Numbered from the stretch's first letter, positions 26,991 through 35,465 are shown. The stretch is 64,000 bases of DNA from an uncultured Porticoccus sp. (GCF_913061305.1 NZ_CAJXST010000006.1:62001-126000); one strand, 5' to 3'. The notes: a model not told the origin generated them from the letters alone. A program made the numbers and translations.

Positions 26991-28220
26991 TTGAAAACTG
27001 ACACTCATTTATTTAAATCGATTGAGGTTGCAGGCGGCATGCGACACAAAAGCTCAATACCGGACGCAATGCCCGAAATAGGTTTTCGGCTCAATGAACT
27101 ATTTAAGCCTCCTCTGTTGTCAGGTCATCGAATACAGCCATTAATTAACGGCGACCAAATCTTTTCGTCGATGCTGCAAGCAATTGCTGAAGCACAGCAA
27201 GAAATCTGTTTTGAAACATTCATTTATTCCTCCGGAGAGATAGCACAGCAATTTGCAACAGCGCTTATCGACGCTGGGGAGCGCGGCGTCAAAATTTTTG
27301 TCTTGCTGGATTGGTGGGGCGCAAAGGACATAGATGTCGACCTCATAGAACACATGCACAATGCAGGCGTTAGCATTCGTTTTTTTAACCCCCTTCGATG
27401 GTGGCAGCTCCACCGAATGAATTACCGGACTCATCGCAAAATACTGGTGGTTGACAGAAAGCTAGCGTTCACAGGTGGAGTAGGTATAGCGAAGGAGTGG
27501 CAGGGGAACGCGAGATCGCCGGACGAATGGTACGACATACACTATCGGATCATGGGGCCTATCGTGCGTAATATTCGTGAGGCCTTTCGAGAGCTTTGGT
27601 CGGAAGTGCTTCAAGAGCCTCTACTATGCCCAGATGACGATACACCACCAGCTCGACACTCTACAGACACAGTAGCGGCGCAAGTGCTGAGTAGTTCGCC
27701 TCGAGGGGGAAGCGAACTCATTTATCAACTGTTCCGGTATGCTCTCGACACAGCAACCGATTCGGTGCAAATCACTACCGCGTATTTTGTGCCAGATCAG
27801 GATATGATTTCTGCCATAATTTCTGCCGTAGAGCGCGGTGTCAAGGTAGAAGTGATGGTGCCGGGTCCACATATTGACTCCCAAATAGTGCGGTACAGCT
27901 CCAAGGCCTCTTGGGGCAAGCTGTTGAGTGCAGGCGTGCGTATACTCATTTACCAACCTACGATGTTGCATGCGAAGACCACCATTATCGATAATGATTG
28001 GACAATACTTGGCTCCGCCAATTTTGATAACCGGTCGTTTTCTCTCAACGATGAGATTATCCTGAACGTTTGTAGCGAGGAGTTTACGGCTACACACAGA
28101 AAAATCTTCATAGAAAACTGCGAACATTGCCAGCTTTTCAGTTATGAGGATTGGCGTCGACGTGGACTGATATCGCGTTTAAAAGAAGTGTTGTCAGATT
28201 TTCTAAGGCCACACTTGTAA
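26991..28220 (+). CDS. Cardiolipin synthase-like phospholipase D family protein
   Basis: About 409 aa with two PLD (HKD) motifs: THRKILVVDRKLAFTGG and LHAKTTIIDNDWTILGSANFDNRS. This is the layout of ClsB-type cardiolipin/PG synthases, without the N-terminal membrane helices of ClsA. It would join two phospholipids at the inner membrane, matching the membrane-stress theme of the island. The start is uncertain: TTG at 26991 or ATG at 27039 (less N-terminal tail); neither has a strong ribosome site. Confidence 0.85.
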   Translation: MKTDTHLFKSIEVAGGMRHKSSIPDAMPEIGFRLNELFKPPLLSGHRIQPLINGDQIFSSMLQAIAEAQQEICFETFIYSSGEIAQQFATALIDAGERGVKIFVLLDWWGAKDIDVDLIEHMHNAGVSIRFFNPLRWWQLHRMNYRTHRKILVVDRKLAFTGGVGIAKEWQGNARSPDEWYDIHYRIMGPIVRNIREAFRELWSEVLQEPLLCPDDDTPPARHSTDTVAAQVLSSSPRGGSELIYQLFRYALDTATDSVQITTAYFVPDQDMISAIISAVERGVKVEVMVPGPHIDSQIVRYSSKASWGKLLSAGVRILIYQPTMLHAKTTIIDNDWTILGSANFDNRSFSLNDEIILNVCSEEFTATHRKIFIENCEHCQLFSYEDWRRRGLISRLKEVLSDFLRPHL

Positions 28221-28393
28221 GGAAACCCCACTAAAAACTAACAACGTATTCAAGAGCCACTGGCTTTTGATCTCGGAATTGATAGAGTTAGCTTGCTTGT
28301 GCGGTAAGGGAAATAAAGACATCATGAGCCCATTTAATAACTTAATCGAAGTGATAATTTGACAGCCTGAGATTTACCGATGAAATTTTTCAC

Positions 28394-28918
28394 TCAATTC
28401 TGGTCACTCCAAGCATCAAGTGCCTCTTGTGTATAACGGATAGATCGGGAGCCCACTTTTTGATATTTGGGCCCGGTGCCATTCACTCTGTATTTATCCA
28501 GGGTGTTTCTGGTCAAACCAAGGTGATCAGCCGACTCTTTTACGGTGAGCAGTTTTTTAGTTTTTTCAGAGCTATTACTTTGACTTGGAAACCCTTTTGA
28601 TGCCTCTGGATTGACGCGTTCAACAAAGACAGCACCCATCATTATTTCCAGTGGTTCTTCCAAAACAAAGCTCCGGCCGTGCTGAAGCACCTTTTTACAA
28701 ACAATGTGATCACTGACAATGGCCTTTGATATATCTGATGAATTGAGTTGAACCCAGCCGTCAATGCTGTCCGGCGGGCTTTGTTTCACTCTCCACTCAT
28801 TAGCCATGACAAATAAGGGAAATTGACCATGACCTGCCGCCTGAATCACATCCCCAATGGGGTTTTGCCAATCCCTGGCCGCTTCGATAATGGTCTGGTA
28901 AGGCGTATCAAGTTCCAT
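28394..28918 (-). CDS. HTH protein next to island integrase (AlpA/excisionase type)
   Basis: 174 aa. The C-terminal 60 residues form a helix-turn-helix of the HTH_17/AlpA kind (LLTVKESADHLGLTRNTLDKYR...RSIRYTQEALDAW); the N-terminal 110 residues are unrecognised. It follows the integrase by 2 bp, so the two are co-transcribed. Proteins like this commonly act as recombination directionality factors or integrase regulators. Confidence 0.75.
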   Translation of the reverse strand: MELDTPYQTIIEAARDWQNPIGDVIQAAGHGQFPLFVMANEWRVKQSPPDSIDGWVQLNSSDISKAIVSDHIVCKKVLQHGRSFVLEEPLEIMMGAVFVERVNPEASKGFPSQSNSSEKTKKLLTVKESADHLGLTRNTLDKYRVNGTGPKYQKVGSRSIRYTQEALDAWSDQN

Positions 28919-28920
28919 CT

Positions 28921-30198
28921 CTACACTCTTAACTCTGTAACATTCGCTGTCAGCCAGGGTGCCGTTAATTTGGCTACCGCTTGTGCTTTATGGTCTGGAG
29001 ACAAGTGGGCATAGCGTATAGTGACACTTAAATCTGCATGGCCCAACAGTTCGCGAATGGTATTCAAGTCTTCACCCAACATCACCAGGCGACTGGCAAA
29101 GTGGTGTCGCAGGTCATGCCACCGAAAATCTTTAATCTGGGCTCTGGCTAACACGTTATACCAGGAACGTTTGATGTCCCGCAAAGGCTTGCCGCTTCGA
29201 CCAGAAAAGACATACTGCTCGCGCCTTTCCTGATCCTGCCATTGTGAGAGCACTCTCAGTGCCTCTTCGTTTAATGGAATATAGCGAGTTTTATTACTTT
29301 TTGATTTTTCTGCCCGAACAGTCAGCTGCTTCAAGGTGAAGTTAATATCTCGCCATTCGAGAGAGAAAACTTCTCCCTTACGCATCCCTGTGTTCAACGT
29401 TAGGATAACCATAGGCTTTAGAAAATCAACATAGGTGTCCTTCCTCAAGTCCGGAAAAAGGACATAACCTCGTTGAGATAAATGTTCATTATGTCGCTCT
29501 CTGCCCTTACGGATATCTTCTTCCCTTGCATCCAACGCTTGGCGAAGAGCGATTTCTTCCTCATCCCTGAGGTAGCGAACCCGTGTTAAACGATCAACCG
29601 AATAGCTTTTCACACTGGCAATCGAGTTATAAGAGATCAAATTCCATTCCGTTGCTTTGGAGAGACAGCCCCTTAGTGCCATGATATCCCGATTGATGGT
29701 TGTCTTCGAGATACCTTGGGAGAGACGTTGCCTTCGCCAGCGTTCAATTTCCAAGGGGTTAATGGTATCCATCGCCCTGTTTAACAGGAATTGAAACTGG
29801 CGTTTTAGGCGTTTAATGGTTTCAGGGCCTCGCTTGCGGTGATCGTCTAGCCAGTCGGCATATTCGTTGTCAATGAACCATGATAGTAATTTGCGGGATT
29901 GCAGCTGTTTTTCCCGTTTGATTATTTGCTTGCGAAGTTGCACATCGGTGCCGCTGGCCACATCACCGGCCAGGGTCTTTGCCTTTCGCCTTGCCTCATT
30001 CGGCTTTAACTCACCGACACGACCGATTTTTATCCGTTTACGGGACCCCCCCTTATCGCGGTAGGAAAAATAATAGACTTTCCGTCCACTAGGCTGGATA
30101 CGCAGAATAAACCCTGGCAGTTCGCTATCGGAAACCTCATAGGGTTTTGGTTGAGGGTTAGACCGATCTAGTGTTGATGCAGTAATCTTGGCTTTCAT
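28921..30198 (-). CDS. Tyrosine integrase of the island
   Basis: A 425-aa P4-type integrase: N-terminal DUF4102-like arm-binding domain (ILRIQPSGRKVYYFSYRD...IGRVGELKPNEARRKAK), core-binding middle, and catalytic residues R273 (TGMRKGE), K300 or K298, H361-x-x-R364 (HDLRHHF), H387 and nucleophile Y396 (TIRYAHL). All are present, so it should be active. The catalytic core points away from the att site at 30367-30412, with arm repeats between. Confidence 0.95.
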   Translation of the reverse strand: MKAKITASTLDRSNPQPKPYEVSDSELPGFILRIQPSGRKVYYFSYRDKGGSRKRIKIGRVGELKPNEARRKAKTLAGDVASGTDVQLRKQIIKREKQLQSRKLLSWFIDNEYADWLDDHRKRGPETIKRLKRQFQFLLNRAMDTINPLEIERWRRQRLSQGISKTTINRDIMALRGCLSKATEWNLISYNSIASVKSYSVDRLTRVRYLRDEEEIALRQALDAREEDIRKGRERHNEHLSQRGYVLFPDLRKDTYVDFLKPMVILTLNTGMRKGEVFSLEWRDINFTLKQLTVRAEKSKSNKTRYIPLNEEALRVLSQWQDQERREQYVFSGRSGKPLRDIKRSWYNVLARAQIKDFRWHDLRHHFASRLVMLGEDLNTIRELLGHADLSVTIRYAHLSPDHKAQAVAKLTAPWLTANVTELRV

Positions 30199-30217
30199 AA
30201 CAAAAGCCCCTTCAGTA

Positions 30218-30248
30218 TTAAGTCCATATTAAGTCCACTTTTTGTCCA
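30218..30248 (+). repeat. Right-end integrase arm-type repeats
   Basis: TTAAGTCCA at 30218 and 30229 and a degenerate TTTTGTCCA at 30240, each 11 bp apart. These match the words at the left end (16605, 16616). They lie just upstream of the integrase gene and could also let the integrase repress itself. Confidence 0.65.
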
Positions 30249-30318
30249 AAACTATCCAGTACGCACAATGGATCAGAAACAACTTACCCACAGTAACATA
30301 TTGTTATAATTGAAAAAA

Positions 30319-30354
30319 TATGGATTTTTATGGAAATTTATGGATACTTATGGA
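30319..30354 (+). repeat. Four TATGGA repeats at 10-bp spacing
   Basis: TATGGA at 30319, 30329, 30339 and 30349, exactly 10 bp apart, ending 13 bp before att copy 2. One-turn phasing beside the crossover site suggests a protein array, for example for the excisionase-like HTH protein. A second binding system distinct from TTAAGTCCA. Confidence 0.6.
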
Positions 30355-30366
30355 GCCCCATTTTAA

Positions 30367-30412
30367 ATTCATAATGCTGGGGTCGGTGGTTCAAGTCCAC
30401 CCGTAGCTACCA
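30367..30412 (+). repeat. att site copy 2 (junction of the two elements)
   Basis: Exact 46-bp copy of the tRNA-Met 3' half without the 5' half. It is the right end of the island and the left end of the inovirus. Confidence 0.95.
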
Positions 30413-30420
30413 ATAAAATC

Positions 30421-30450
30421 AAAGGCTTAGAGACAATCTAGGCCTTTTTT
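30421..30450. terminator. Hairpin with T-run after inovirus integrase
   Basis: AAAGGCTTAGA / TCTAGGCCTTT (30421-30431 and 30437-30447, one wobble) with loop GACAA and six T on the plus strand. It overlaps the 3' end of the integrase gene. As the T-run is on the plus strand, it would mainly stop transcripts reading rightward from the island. Confidence 0.55.
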
Positions 30451-31461
30451 ATTCTCAAGAACATCCACCAAAAAACCACTTTTACCCAGCGGGCCAAACG
30501 TCAATACCGAGTCCTGATAATCAGGGGCAAGGTGTGCGTAGATCATCGTGGTATTAATGTCGGTATGCCCTAAAACCTCCTGTAGTGCTCTCAAATGTCC
30601 GCCATTGATTATGTAGTGTGATGCGAAAGTATGGCGGAGAATGTGCGTCAACTGACCATCTGGTAGCTCAAGGGATGTACGAGATACCGCAGAACGAAAT
30701 GCGCCCTTGCACGGGGCAAACATGCGCTGTGCTGGCAGAGGGAAAGCCTCAGAGCGTAGATAATCAGATAGACCAGGTGGAAGCCTAACAACGCGATTTT
30801 TTCCGTTCTTGGTATCTTCATAAACTACACGATCATCAAATAGCTGCGAACGGCAGAGGCTGTTCGCCTCAGTGAAACGAGCACCAGTAGCCAGGCAAAG
30901 AAGCACCACCGGCAGCAGGTGGCTATTAGTCGACTCTTTACAGGCATCGATCAGAATTGATATTTCATCATTCAACAGATAGCGAAGTTTTGAAGCTGGG
31001 AGTTTATACGTCCTGATTTTCTTTAATGGGTTCTCACCTCTGTACTGATCGAGGCGTATCAGCTCGTTGAGGACAGCACGAAGATAGCGGAGCTCATGAT
31101 TCAGTGTCGATTTGCTGCGGCCTTTTTTTAAAGCTTTCTCGCGGTAGTGGGCAAAGGTGGACGCCGTGAAATTGGTTACAACCGGATCACCAAGAGACTC
31201 ACAGAGAGCCAGTGTCCGGCTCAGGCGATACTGATGGTCTTTTAAGGTGGACCCGTGCAACCTGTACCAAAGGTGCACAAGCTGTGAGAGTCGGCGGGCA
31301 TCTTTTTGAAAGGATTTAGGCGATTTACCAAATTCAGCCAAAATTTGAGACTGGCGGAGTTTAGCTTCTTTCTGAGTACTGAAACGCTGCTGAATCCGAG
31401 GGCCTCTAGTGCCAGCTGGTCGAAAATCGAGAAGCCAGGTTGAACCATCTTTTTTTATCAT
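30427..31461 (-). CDS. Inovirus tyrosine integrase
   Basis: 344 aa with R195 (ATGARFTEA), K218/K221, H273-x-x-R276 (HILRHTF), H299 (LGHTD) and Y308 (MIYAHL), so a complete catalytic set. The N-terminal part is short ([11 protein letters not shown]...), the compact form common in integrases of Pf-like filamentous phages. It shares no close sequence with the island integrase although both elements use the same tRNA site. It ends next to att copy 2. Confidence 0.93.
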   Translation of the reverse strand: MIKKDGSTWLLDFRPAGTRGPRIQQRFSTQKEAKLRQSQILAEFGKSPKSFQKDARRLSQLVHLWYRLHGSTLKDHQYRLSRTLALCESLGDPVVTNFTASTFAHYREKALKKGRSKSTLNHELRYLRAVLNELIRLDQYRGENPLKKIRTYKLPASKLRYLLNDEISILIDACKESTNSHLLPVVLLCLATGARFTEANSLCRSQLFDDRVVYEDTKNGKNRVVRLPPGLSDYLRSEAFPLPAQRMFAPCKGAFRSAVSRTSLELPDGQLTHILRHTFASHYIINGGHLRALQEVLGHTDINTTMIYAHLAPDYQDSVLTFGPLGKSGFLVDVLENKKGLDCL

Positions 31462-31525
31462 CTAATTACAACAACTTATGCGTTAACTGCTCAAGATCTT
31501 GAGCGTGTTTTTTAAATAATGGCCA

Positions 31526-32674
31526 TTAGAAACGGTTATGGAGGTTCGAACGGGTAACGTTTGGATCCAGTAGGCGAGGCTCAGAACTATTACGTGAAGG
31601 AGACGAAGCCGGAGAATCATGTAAATAAACAACTGATCTGGGGGCGGTATCGGCGGGAGCTAACGCTTCCCCGCTTCGATACCTGCCCCCCTCCAATGGC
31701 TCAGGTAATGGGCGAGAATGGTCGAACCAACCAGACGCAACAATAGAACGACAGAGCGAATCGGGAACATCAAGTGGGGTAGCCTGTTGAGTGTGGCAGC
31801 GGCAAATATCAGTAGCGTGATTGATGATACAAGCAGCCGGTTTTGGGGCTTGCTCCGGTTTCATCAGATCATCATAGGCCGGGGAAGTGTGAGGAAGGCC
31901 AGCAATGCGAGGAGTATGCAAATCAACCCATGACAAATCTGAATGGCCATTAAGTGGACTGGTAGGGACAAACGGCAAAGCGGATGCGGTTTCAGATTCA
32001 GCACCGATATAACTTCGATCCTGAGTCAACGTTGAATAGGCGAACCAGATCAGGCCAATAAGAATGAGCGGCAGCGGTGCCAGGTAGAGCAGTTTTTTAT
32101 ACGGCAACCGGTTTTTGTGAGTATGGATCGACGCACTCCGATAGTAAGAAAAATATTTTTTATCAAAGGGAATTGTCTCACGATCACAGTGCTGGTATTT
32201 AGTAGGGTTTTGCGGGCTATTGCAGAAAGACTGATAAACGAAGTGCCGTGATTTAGCGCTGCCCCCTACCCCCTCAAGATGACGGTGCTCCTCAATAAAA
32301 CCCTGAATAGCTGGGTCAAACTGACCAGTCGCTTTCTGAGCAGTCAGCAGGAAATCAAAACCTTTATCCCGATGATCGGATAACAAATCCACAGATTTAG
32401 GGACTGGGTCACGGTGGTTACGGTAAGGCCATACAGTCCGGAATTCGTCGATAAAGAAAATCGATCCCTCAGGAAAATCCCACCAATCAAGCACCTGATC
32501 TTTAGTGAGAGATGTCCAGTCGAGTACTCCTGCCTCAGCAATACCAATAGGCTTGGATTCAGGCGAATAATAAAAAACAGGCCTGTCGCCATCGGGATTA
32601 AGCTGTTCAACAACGAATTTTATAGCGTTAAGGGTTTTGCCTGATCCATTGGACCCTGTGTAAAGATAAATCAT
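31526..32674 (-). CDS. zot: Zot/pI-like phage assembly ATPase
   Basis: 382 aa. Walker A GSNGSGKT (7-14) and Walker B SIFFIDEF (71-78), KGFDFLLTAQ and a single membrane helix near 194-216 (YLAPLPLILIGLIW...), then a periplasmic tail rich in Pro and Ser. This is the inner-membrane ATPase that threads the phage through the envelope; called Zot in Vibrio phages. It overlaps the pVI-like gene by 4 bp. Confidence 0.92.
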   Translation of the reverse strand: MIYLYTGSNGSGKTLNAIKFVVEQLNPDGDRPVFYYSPESKPIGIAEAGVLDWTSLTKDQVLDWWDFPEGSIFFIDEFRTVWPYRNHRDPVPKSVDLLSDHRDKGFDFLLTAQKATGQFDPAIQGFIEEHRHLEGVGGSAKSRHFVYQSFCNSPQNPTKYQHCDRETIPFDKKYFSYYRSASIHTHKNRLPYKKLLYLAPLPLILIGLIWFAYSTLTQDRSYIGAESETASALPFVPTSPLNGHSDLSWVDLHTPRIAGLPHTSPAYDDLMKPEQAPKPAACIINHATDICRCHTQQATPLDVPDSLCRSIVASGWFDHSRPLPEPLEGGRYRSGEALAPADTAPRSVVYLHDSPASSPSRNSSEPRLLDPNVTRSNLHNRF

Positions 32675-33018
32675 GCTTTGAGCACCGCAGGACGATTGGC
32701 AACCATTTTTGTAATGCCGGCAGTAACTTTTATCGAAACGGCAGATGCAGCTGCGCCGGTAATAATAGCGATCGCATCAGGGACGCCCATAACCTCGGCA
32801 ATCTGAATCAGTGACGGGGGAAAATCTTGGTACCGGGCCAAAAGATAAGTGGAACCCGTTTCTATAGCAGCATCCATGCCAAGGTAAGTAACATAGCCAA
32901 TGCCAAGGGCAACTATCCCGTAGTGAATAATGAAGGGGATAGCCCAGTAGAGCATACGGAAAACGAACATACTGAGGGTGGCCCAAAGACCAGCAGCAGC
33001 GATAAAAGGCAAGGCCAT
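32671..33018 (-). CDS. pVI-like minor coat/membrane protein (DUF2523 type)
   Basis: 115 aa, almost entirely hydrophobic in three segments (LPFIAAAGLWATLSMFVFRM..., IIHYGIVALGIGYVTYLGM, IAIITGAAASAVSIKVTAG). The position between pIII-like and Zot genes and the PDAIAIITGAAASA end match the DUF2523/pVI family. pVI caps the filament together with pIII. Confidence 0.8.
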   Translation of the reverse strand: MALPFIAAAGLWATLSMFVFRMLYWAIPFIIHYGIVALGIGYVTYLGMDAAIETGSTYLLARYQDFPPSLIQIAEVMGVPDAIAIITGAAASAVSIKVTAGITKMVANRPAVLKA

Positions 33019-33020
33019 GG

Positions 33021-34451
33021 TTACAACTCCCGAATAGTATTAAAAATCATCATGAAACCAACGAGTGATGCAGCAAAGCGAACAATGGCACCAATCCACT
33101 GGAACAGACTGCAATGGTTAGACATGTCCAGAACAATAGGAGCCATTGAACCACCCAGGCTGATAGTTATGTCGTCTGGACACGTGCCAGAGGTAGTAGC
33201 AACTTCAGTGAATGCAGACAATTCATCCGATAGATCAACCTCTTTGTCGCGCTCATAACCATCAGCAATCATTTGAGCCTCAACAGTGTCAAGGTCGGCA
33301 AGACCGAGACTAGAGGCACCAGTATCAACTGCAGCTAGAGCAGTATCCTGATCACGTAATTCACAGACTTCGGAATGTTTCTGCTGAATGAGTGAACAAA
33401 TAATGGGGTCACCGTCGCAAACTGGATCAGAAGAACAATCATTAATACCAGTAACTAAATCGAATTCACCACAAGCATCTTTATGCTGTTGAATGAGCAA
33501 CGCGCAGCCGACAGGATCACCATCACAGGATGGAATGACAGAGCACGATCCTGAGCCGGAAACTCGGACACCATCTGTTTCTTGTTCGCCACCTTGATCT
33601 GTACTGCTCGAGGATGTTGAACCGGTAACGGTGCCGCCACTATCTGTCGTTGAGCTGGTTGTAGACGTGGAGACATTGCCTGAGCTGTCAGTAGTTTTAG
33701 TAGTTGTGGTGGTCGTGGTGTTGCCAGAGCTATCAGTTGAAGTTGTTTGGGTGGTTTCGGTTTTAAAGGGGCCCGATTCGTCCACACCTAACTCTGTAGT
33801 TTTGGTGGTTGTGCTGGTTGAGCCGTCAGAACTGGAGGAGGTCTGAGTGTCAACTTCAGTATCTACAGCAGCTGGAAAGCCTTGAGTCCAATTATCAAAG
33901 GGGGAATCTTCGCTAGTGCCGGGTAATGTAGGCGCGTTGAAATCATCAGATGCAATGGAGCCTTCGGGCCATGTTGTGGGGTCGTTAGGGTCAACTGTCT
34001 GATCAGTTTTTGTGTACTGATTCAAACAAATATCCATGTCACAGATGCCAAGACCATCATTTGTCCAAACGTCACCATTTGAATCGACAATAGTCGAGTC
34101 ATTACATTCGGGCGACCAGGCGCGACATTGACCAATTGCTGTGTCACCGGTTTGAGGATTAGGATTAGTACACGCTTGAGAGTCATTATCCCACTCGGAG
34201 TCTTCTTCTGGGCATGGTGAGCCGCCACCAGTCCAGGAATAACAATAATAGCGGTCTGAATTAGATGAGTGCGGGACTGACTTGTGCCAACCATTTGCGT
34301 AGCTACCGAGCCAAATAGCACACATGGAACCGGGGCCCTCAGAACTGATTGAATGGTAAGTGTGACCATGGACTGTTATTTGCTGCCAGCCAGCAAGGGC
34401 AGAAGCACTAAACAGAGTCAGACCGAGAAAAAGAAAAACGGAACGGATCAT
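33021..34451 (-). CDS. pIII-like adsorption protein with TspB-type C terminus
   Basis: 476 aa: signal peptide 1-20, a Cys/Trp-rich N-terminal receptor-binding part (21-190), a Ser/Thr-rich linker (about 201-290), two related cysteine modules C303-C327 (CSVIPSCDGDPVGC...QQHKDAC) and C339-C363 (CSSDPVCDGDPIIC...QQKHSEVC), and a C-terminal membrane anchor (450-472). The CxGDPxxC...QQ...C modules are those of Neisseria TspB-related phage proteins. It should bind the host receptor, probably a pilus, and close the filament. Confidence 0.85.
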   Translation of the reverse strand: MIRSVFLFLGLTLFSASALAGWQQITVHGHTYHSISSEGPGSMCAIWLGSYANGWHKSVPHSSNSDRYYCYSWTGGGSPCPEEDSEWDNDSQACTNPNPQTGDTAIGQCRAWSPECNDSTIVDSNGDVWTNDGLGICDMDICLNQYTKTDQTVDPNDPTTWPEGSIASDDFNAPTLPGTSEDSPFDNWTQGFPAAVDTEVDTQTSSSSDGSTSTTTKTTELGVDESGPFKTETTQTTSTDSSGNTTTTTTTKTTDSSGNVSTSTTSSTTDSGGTVTGSTSSSSTDQGGEQETDGVRVSGSGSCSVIPSCDGDPVGCALLIQQHKDACGEFDLVTGINDCSSDPVCDGDPIICSLIQQKHSEVCELRDQDTALAAVDTGASSLGLADLDTVEAQMIADGYERDKEVDLSDELSAFTEVATTSGTCPDDITISLGGSMAPIVLDMSNHCSLFQWIGAIVRFAASLVGFMMIFNTIREL

Positions 34452-34510
34452 CTGAGCAAAATCCAGAAAGCTGCGAGTACAGAGACGAGTACGTAAGTTT
34501 CAAGTGTCAT
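34448..34510 (-). CDS. 20-aa phage membrane peptide (pVII/pIX-like)
   Basis: MTLETYVLVSVLAAFWILLR, a single hydrophobic helix with a basic end. Its stop overlaps the pIII-like start (ATGA at 34448-34451), implying coupling. It lies between the pVIII and pIII-like genes. Filamentous phages have tiny tip proteins of about 30 aa (pVII, pIX); this is shorter, and the call rests on position and hydrophobicity. No clear ribosome site is seen. Confidence 0.5.
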   Translation of the reverse strand: MTLETYVLVSVLAAFWILLR

Positions 34511-34544
34511 AAAAGAATGGGGGCAGTTGCCTGCCCCCTGCCCC

Positions 34545-34775
34545 TTAGAAAAAGGACGCCTTGACCCAGCGATAGGTCAAGGAAATACCAGCCAGTACCA
34601 GAATGGCACCACCCACAGCAGCAATGGCAGTACCAGCGTCGGTGATTTCGGCAACGGCGGCGGTAGTGTCAATGGCAGCCATAGAGACTGACGGAACGAG
34701 CGCAGCAGTAACGAGAACAGCTTTGCCCAAGGTTGATTTGCACAAGTCTTGTGCGTTGAGTAGATGACGTTTCAC
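34545..34775 (-). CDS. Major coat protein (pVIII)
   Basis: 76-aa precursor: signal peptide MKRHLLNAQDLCKSTLGKAV...SVSMA and a mature coat of about 43 aa, AIDTTAAVAEITDAGTAIAA then GGAILVLAGISLTYRWVKASFF, with acidic start, hydrophobic centre and basic end that contacts DNA. GTG 34775 is the start because GGAGG lies 8 bases upstream; the longer reading from 34790 would put the ribosome site inside the gene. Confidence 0.9.
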   Translation of the reverse strand: MKRHLLNAQDLCKSTLGKAVLVTAALVPSVSMAAIDTTAAVAEITDAGTAIAAVGGAILVLAGISLTYRWVKASFF

Positions 34776-34829
34776 AACGTTATCCTCCACTTAAAAGCCA
34801 GTTTTTAAGATAGGGAACCGGCATTGCCC

Positions 34830-35060
34830 TTAGTACCGAGACGCCTCGCAACGGAGAACGAATCGAATAACTAACCGGAAAACATAGGCAATAACGAAAA
34901 TGCCTACAGTTGGAACCAGTAAGGATTGGATATCAGACAGCGATAGATCGGCGAGAATAGTGGATGAAGAAACAACCAGATCACCAGAGCAATTCAGGAA
35001 GCCAGAACTATCAACTGTCCATGGAACAGAACAACCAGCGTTATACATGATTGGACCCAT
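34830..35060 (-). CDS. Small phage membrane protein upstream of pVIII
   Basis: 76 aa (or 72 aa if ATG 35048 is used). A polar start with two cysteines (YNAGCSVPWT...FLNCSG) is followed by LLVPTVGIFVIAYVFRLVIRFVLR, one membrane helix with a basic end. It overlaps the 36-aa gene upstream. Likely one of the minor tip or assembly proteins of the phage; no family assigned. Confidence 0.7.
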   Translation of the reverse strand: MGPIMYNAGCSVPWTVDSSGFLNCSGDLVVSSSTILADLSLSDIQSLLVPTVGIFVIAYVFRLVIRFVLRCEASRY

Positions 35061-35151
35061 ACTTTTTACGATCCGAATACTGCTGGAGAGCTACAACAGC
35101 ATAGGGGATCGTCAAGACAATAAGGGCCAAAAGTAACGGAGCCGGGTGCAT
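35041..35151 (-). CDS. 36-aa phage membrane protein (pVII-like)
   Basis: MHPAPLLLALIVLTIPYAVV then ALQQYSDRKKYGSNHV: one membrane helix and a basic tail, the size and shape of pVII/pIX. Its ATG overlaps the pV-like stop (TAATG on the minus strand) and its stop lies inside the next gene, so translation is coupled both ways. Not long enough for standard gene finders. Confidence 0.6.
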   Translation of the reverse strand: MHPAPLLLALIVLTIPYAVVALQQYSDRKKYGSNHV

Positions 35152-35465
35152 TAGCTGGCAGCCCGAACGGATGGCGCGGATTTATTCGCAGGCTCGCAAT
35201 CCAGTACACTGAAAATCAGTTGTTGATCCCAGAACTCTTTTTCGAGACCGGTGCCTTTCTCTACATACTGTTTGTGACGTACCCAGGCGCGAAGATCGAG
35301 GGTAAGTTGCACTTCATCACCTGGCTGGCCTAGTTGTCGGTCAGATATGACCTTAAAAGTGGAAGGCTGGCTGTATTGGTCGGGCGCAGGTGTTTGTACC
35401 AACGTTTGAAAGCTGTTCGGAAGTTTGACCATTTTTGAGAGTCGAGCTGTCATTTTAATTTGCAT
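35151..35465 (-). CDS. pV-like single-stranded DNA-binding protein
   Basis: A 104-aa protein, MQIKMTARLSKMVKLPNSFQ... with FKVISDRQLGQPGDEVQLTLDLRAWV. Position directly after the replication gene, size and beta-rich pattern fit the DNA-binding pV that coats phage single strands. GGAGG lies 8 bases before the ATG. Sequence motifs alone are not decisive. Confidence 0.65.
   Translation of the reverse strand: MQIKMTARLSKMVKLPNSFQTLVQTPAPDQYSQPSTFKVISDRQLGQPGDEVQLTLDLRAWVRHKQYVEKGTGLEKEFWDQQLIFSVLDCEPANKSAPSVRAAS

Larger units (their letters stand above)
16549..30412. mobile_element. Integrative island at tRNA-Met carrying envelope-stress genes
   Basis: Bounded by att copies 1 and 2. At its right end are a tyrosine integrase (28921-30198) and a HTH protein 2 bp downstream of it; 11-bp-spaced TTAAGTCCA repeats occur just inside both ends. 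The interior is more AT-rich than the flanks and holds about a dozen genes for membrane, periplasmic and stress proteins plus a sigma-54 activator, with no phage structural, conjugation or replication genes. It is therefore an integrative island that moves with its own integrase at most, or with help. Confidence 0.88.
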
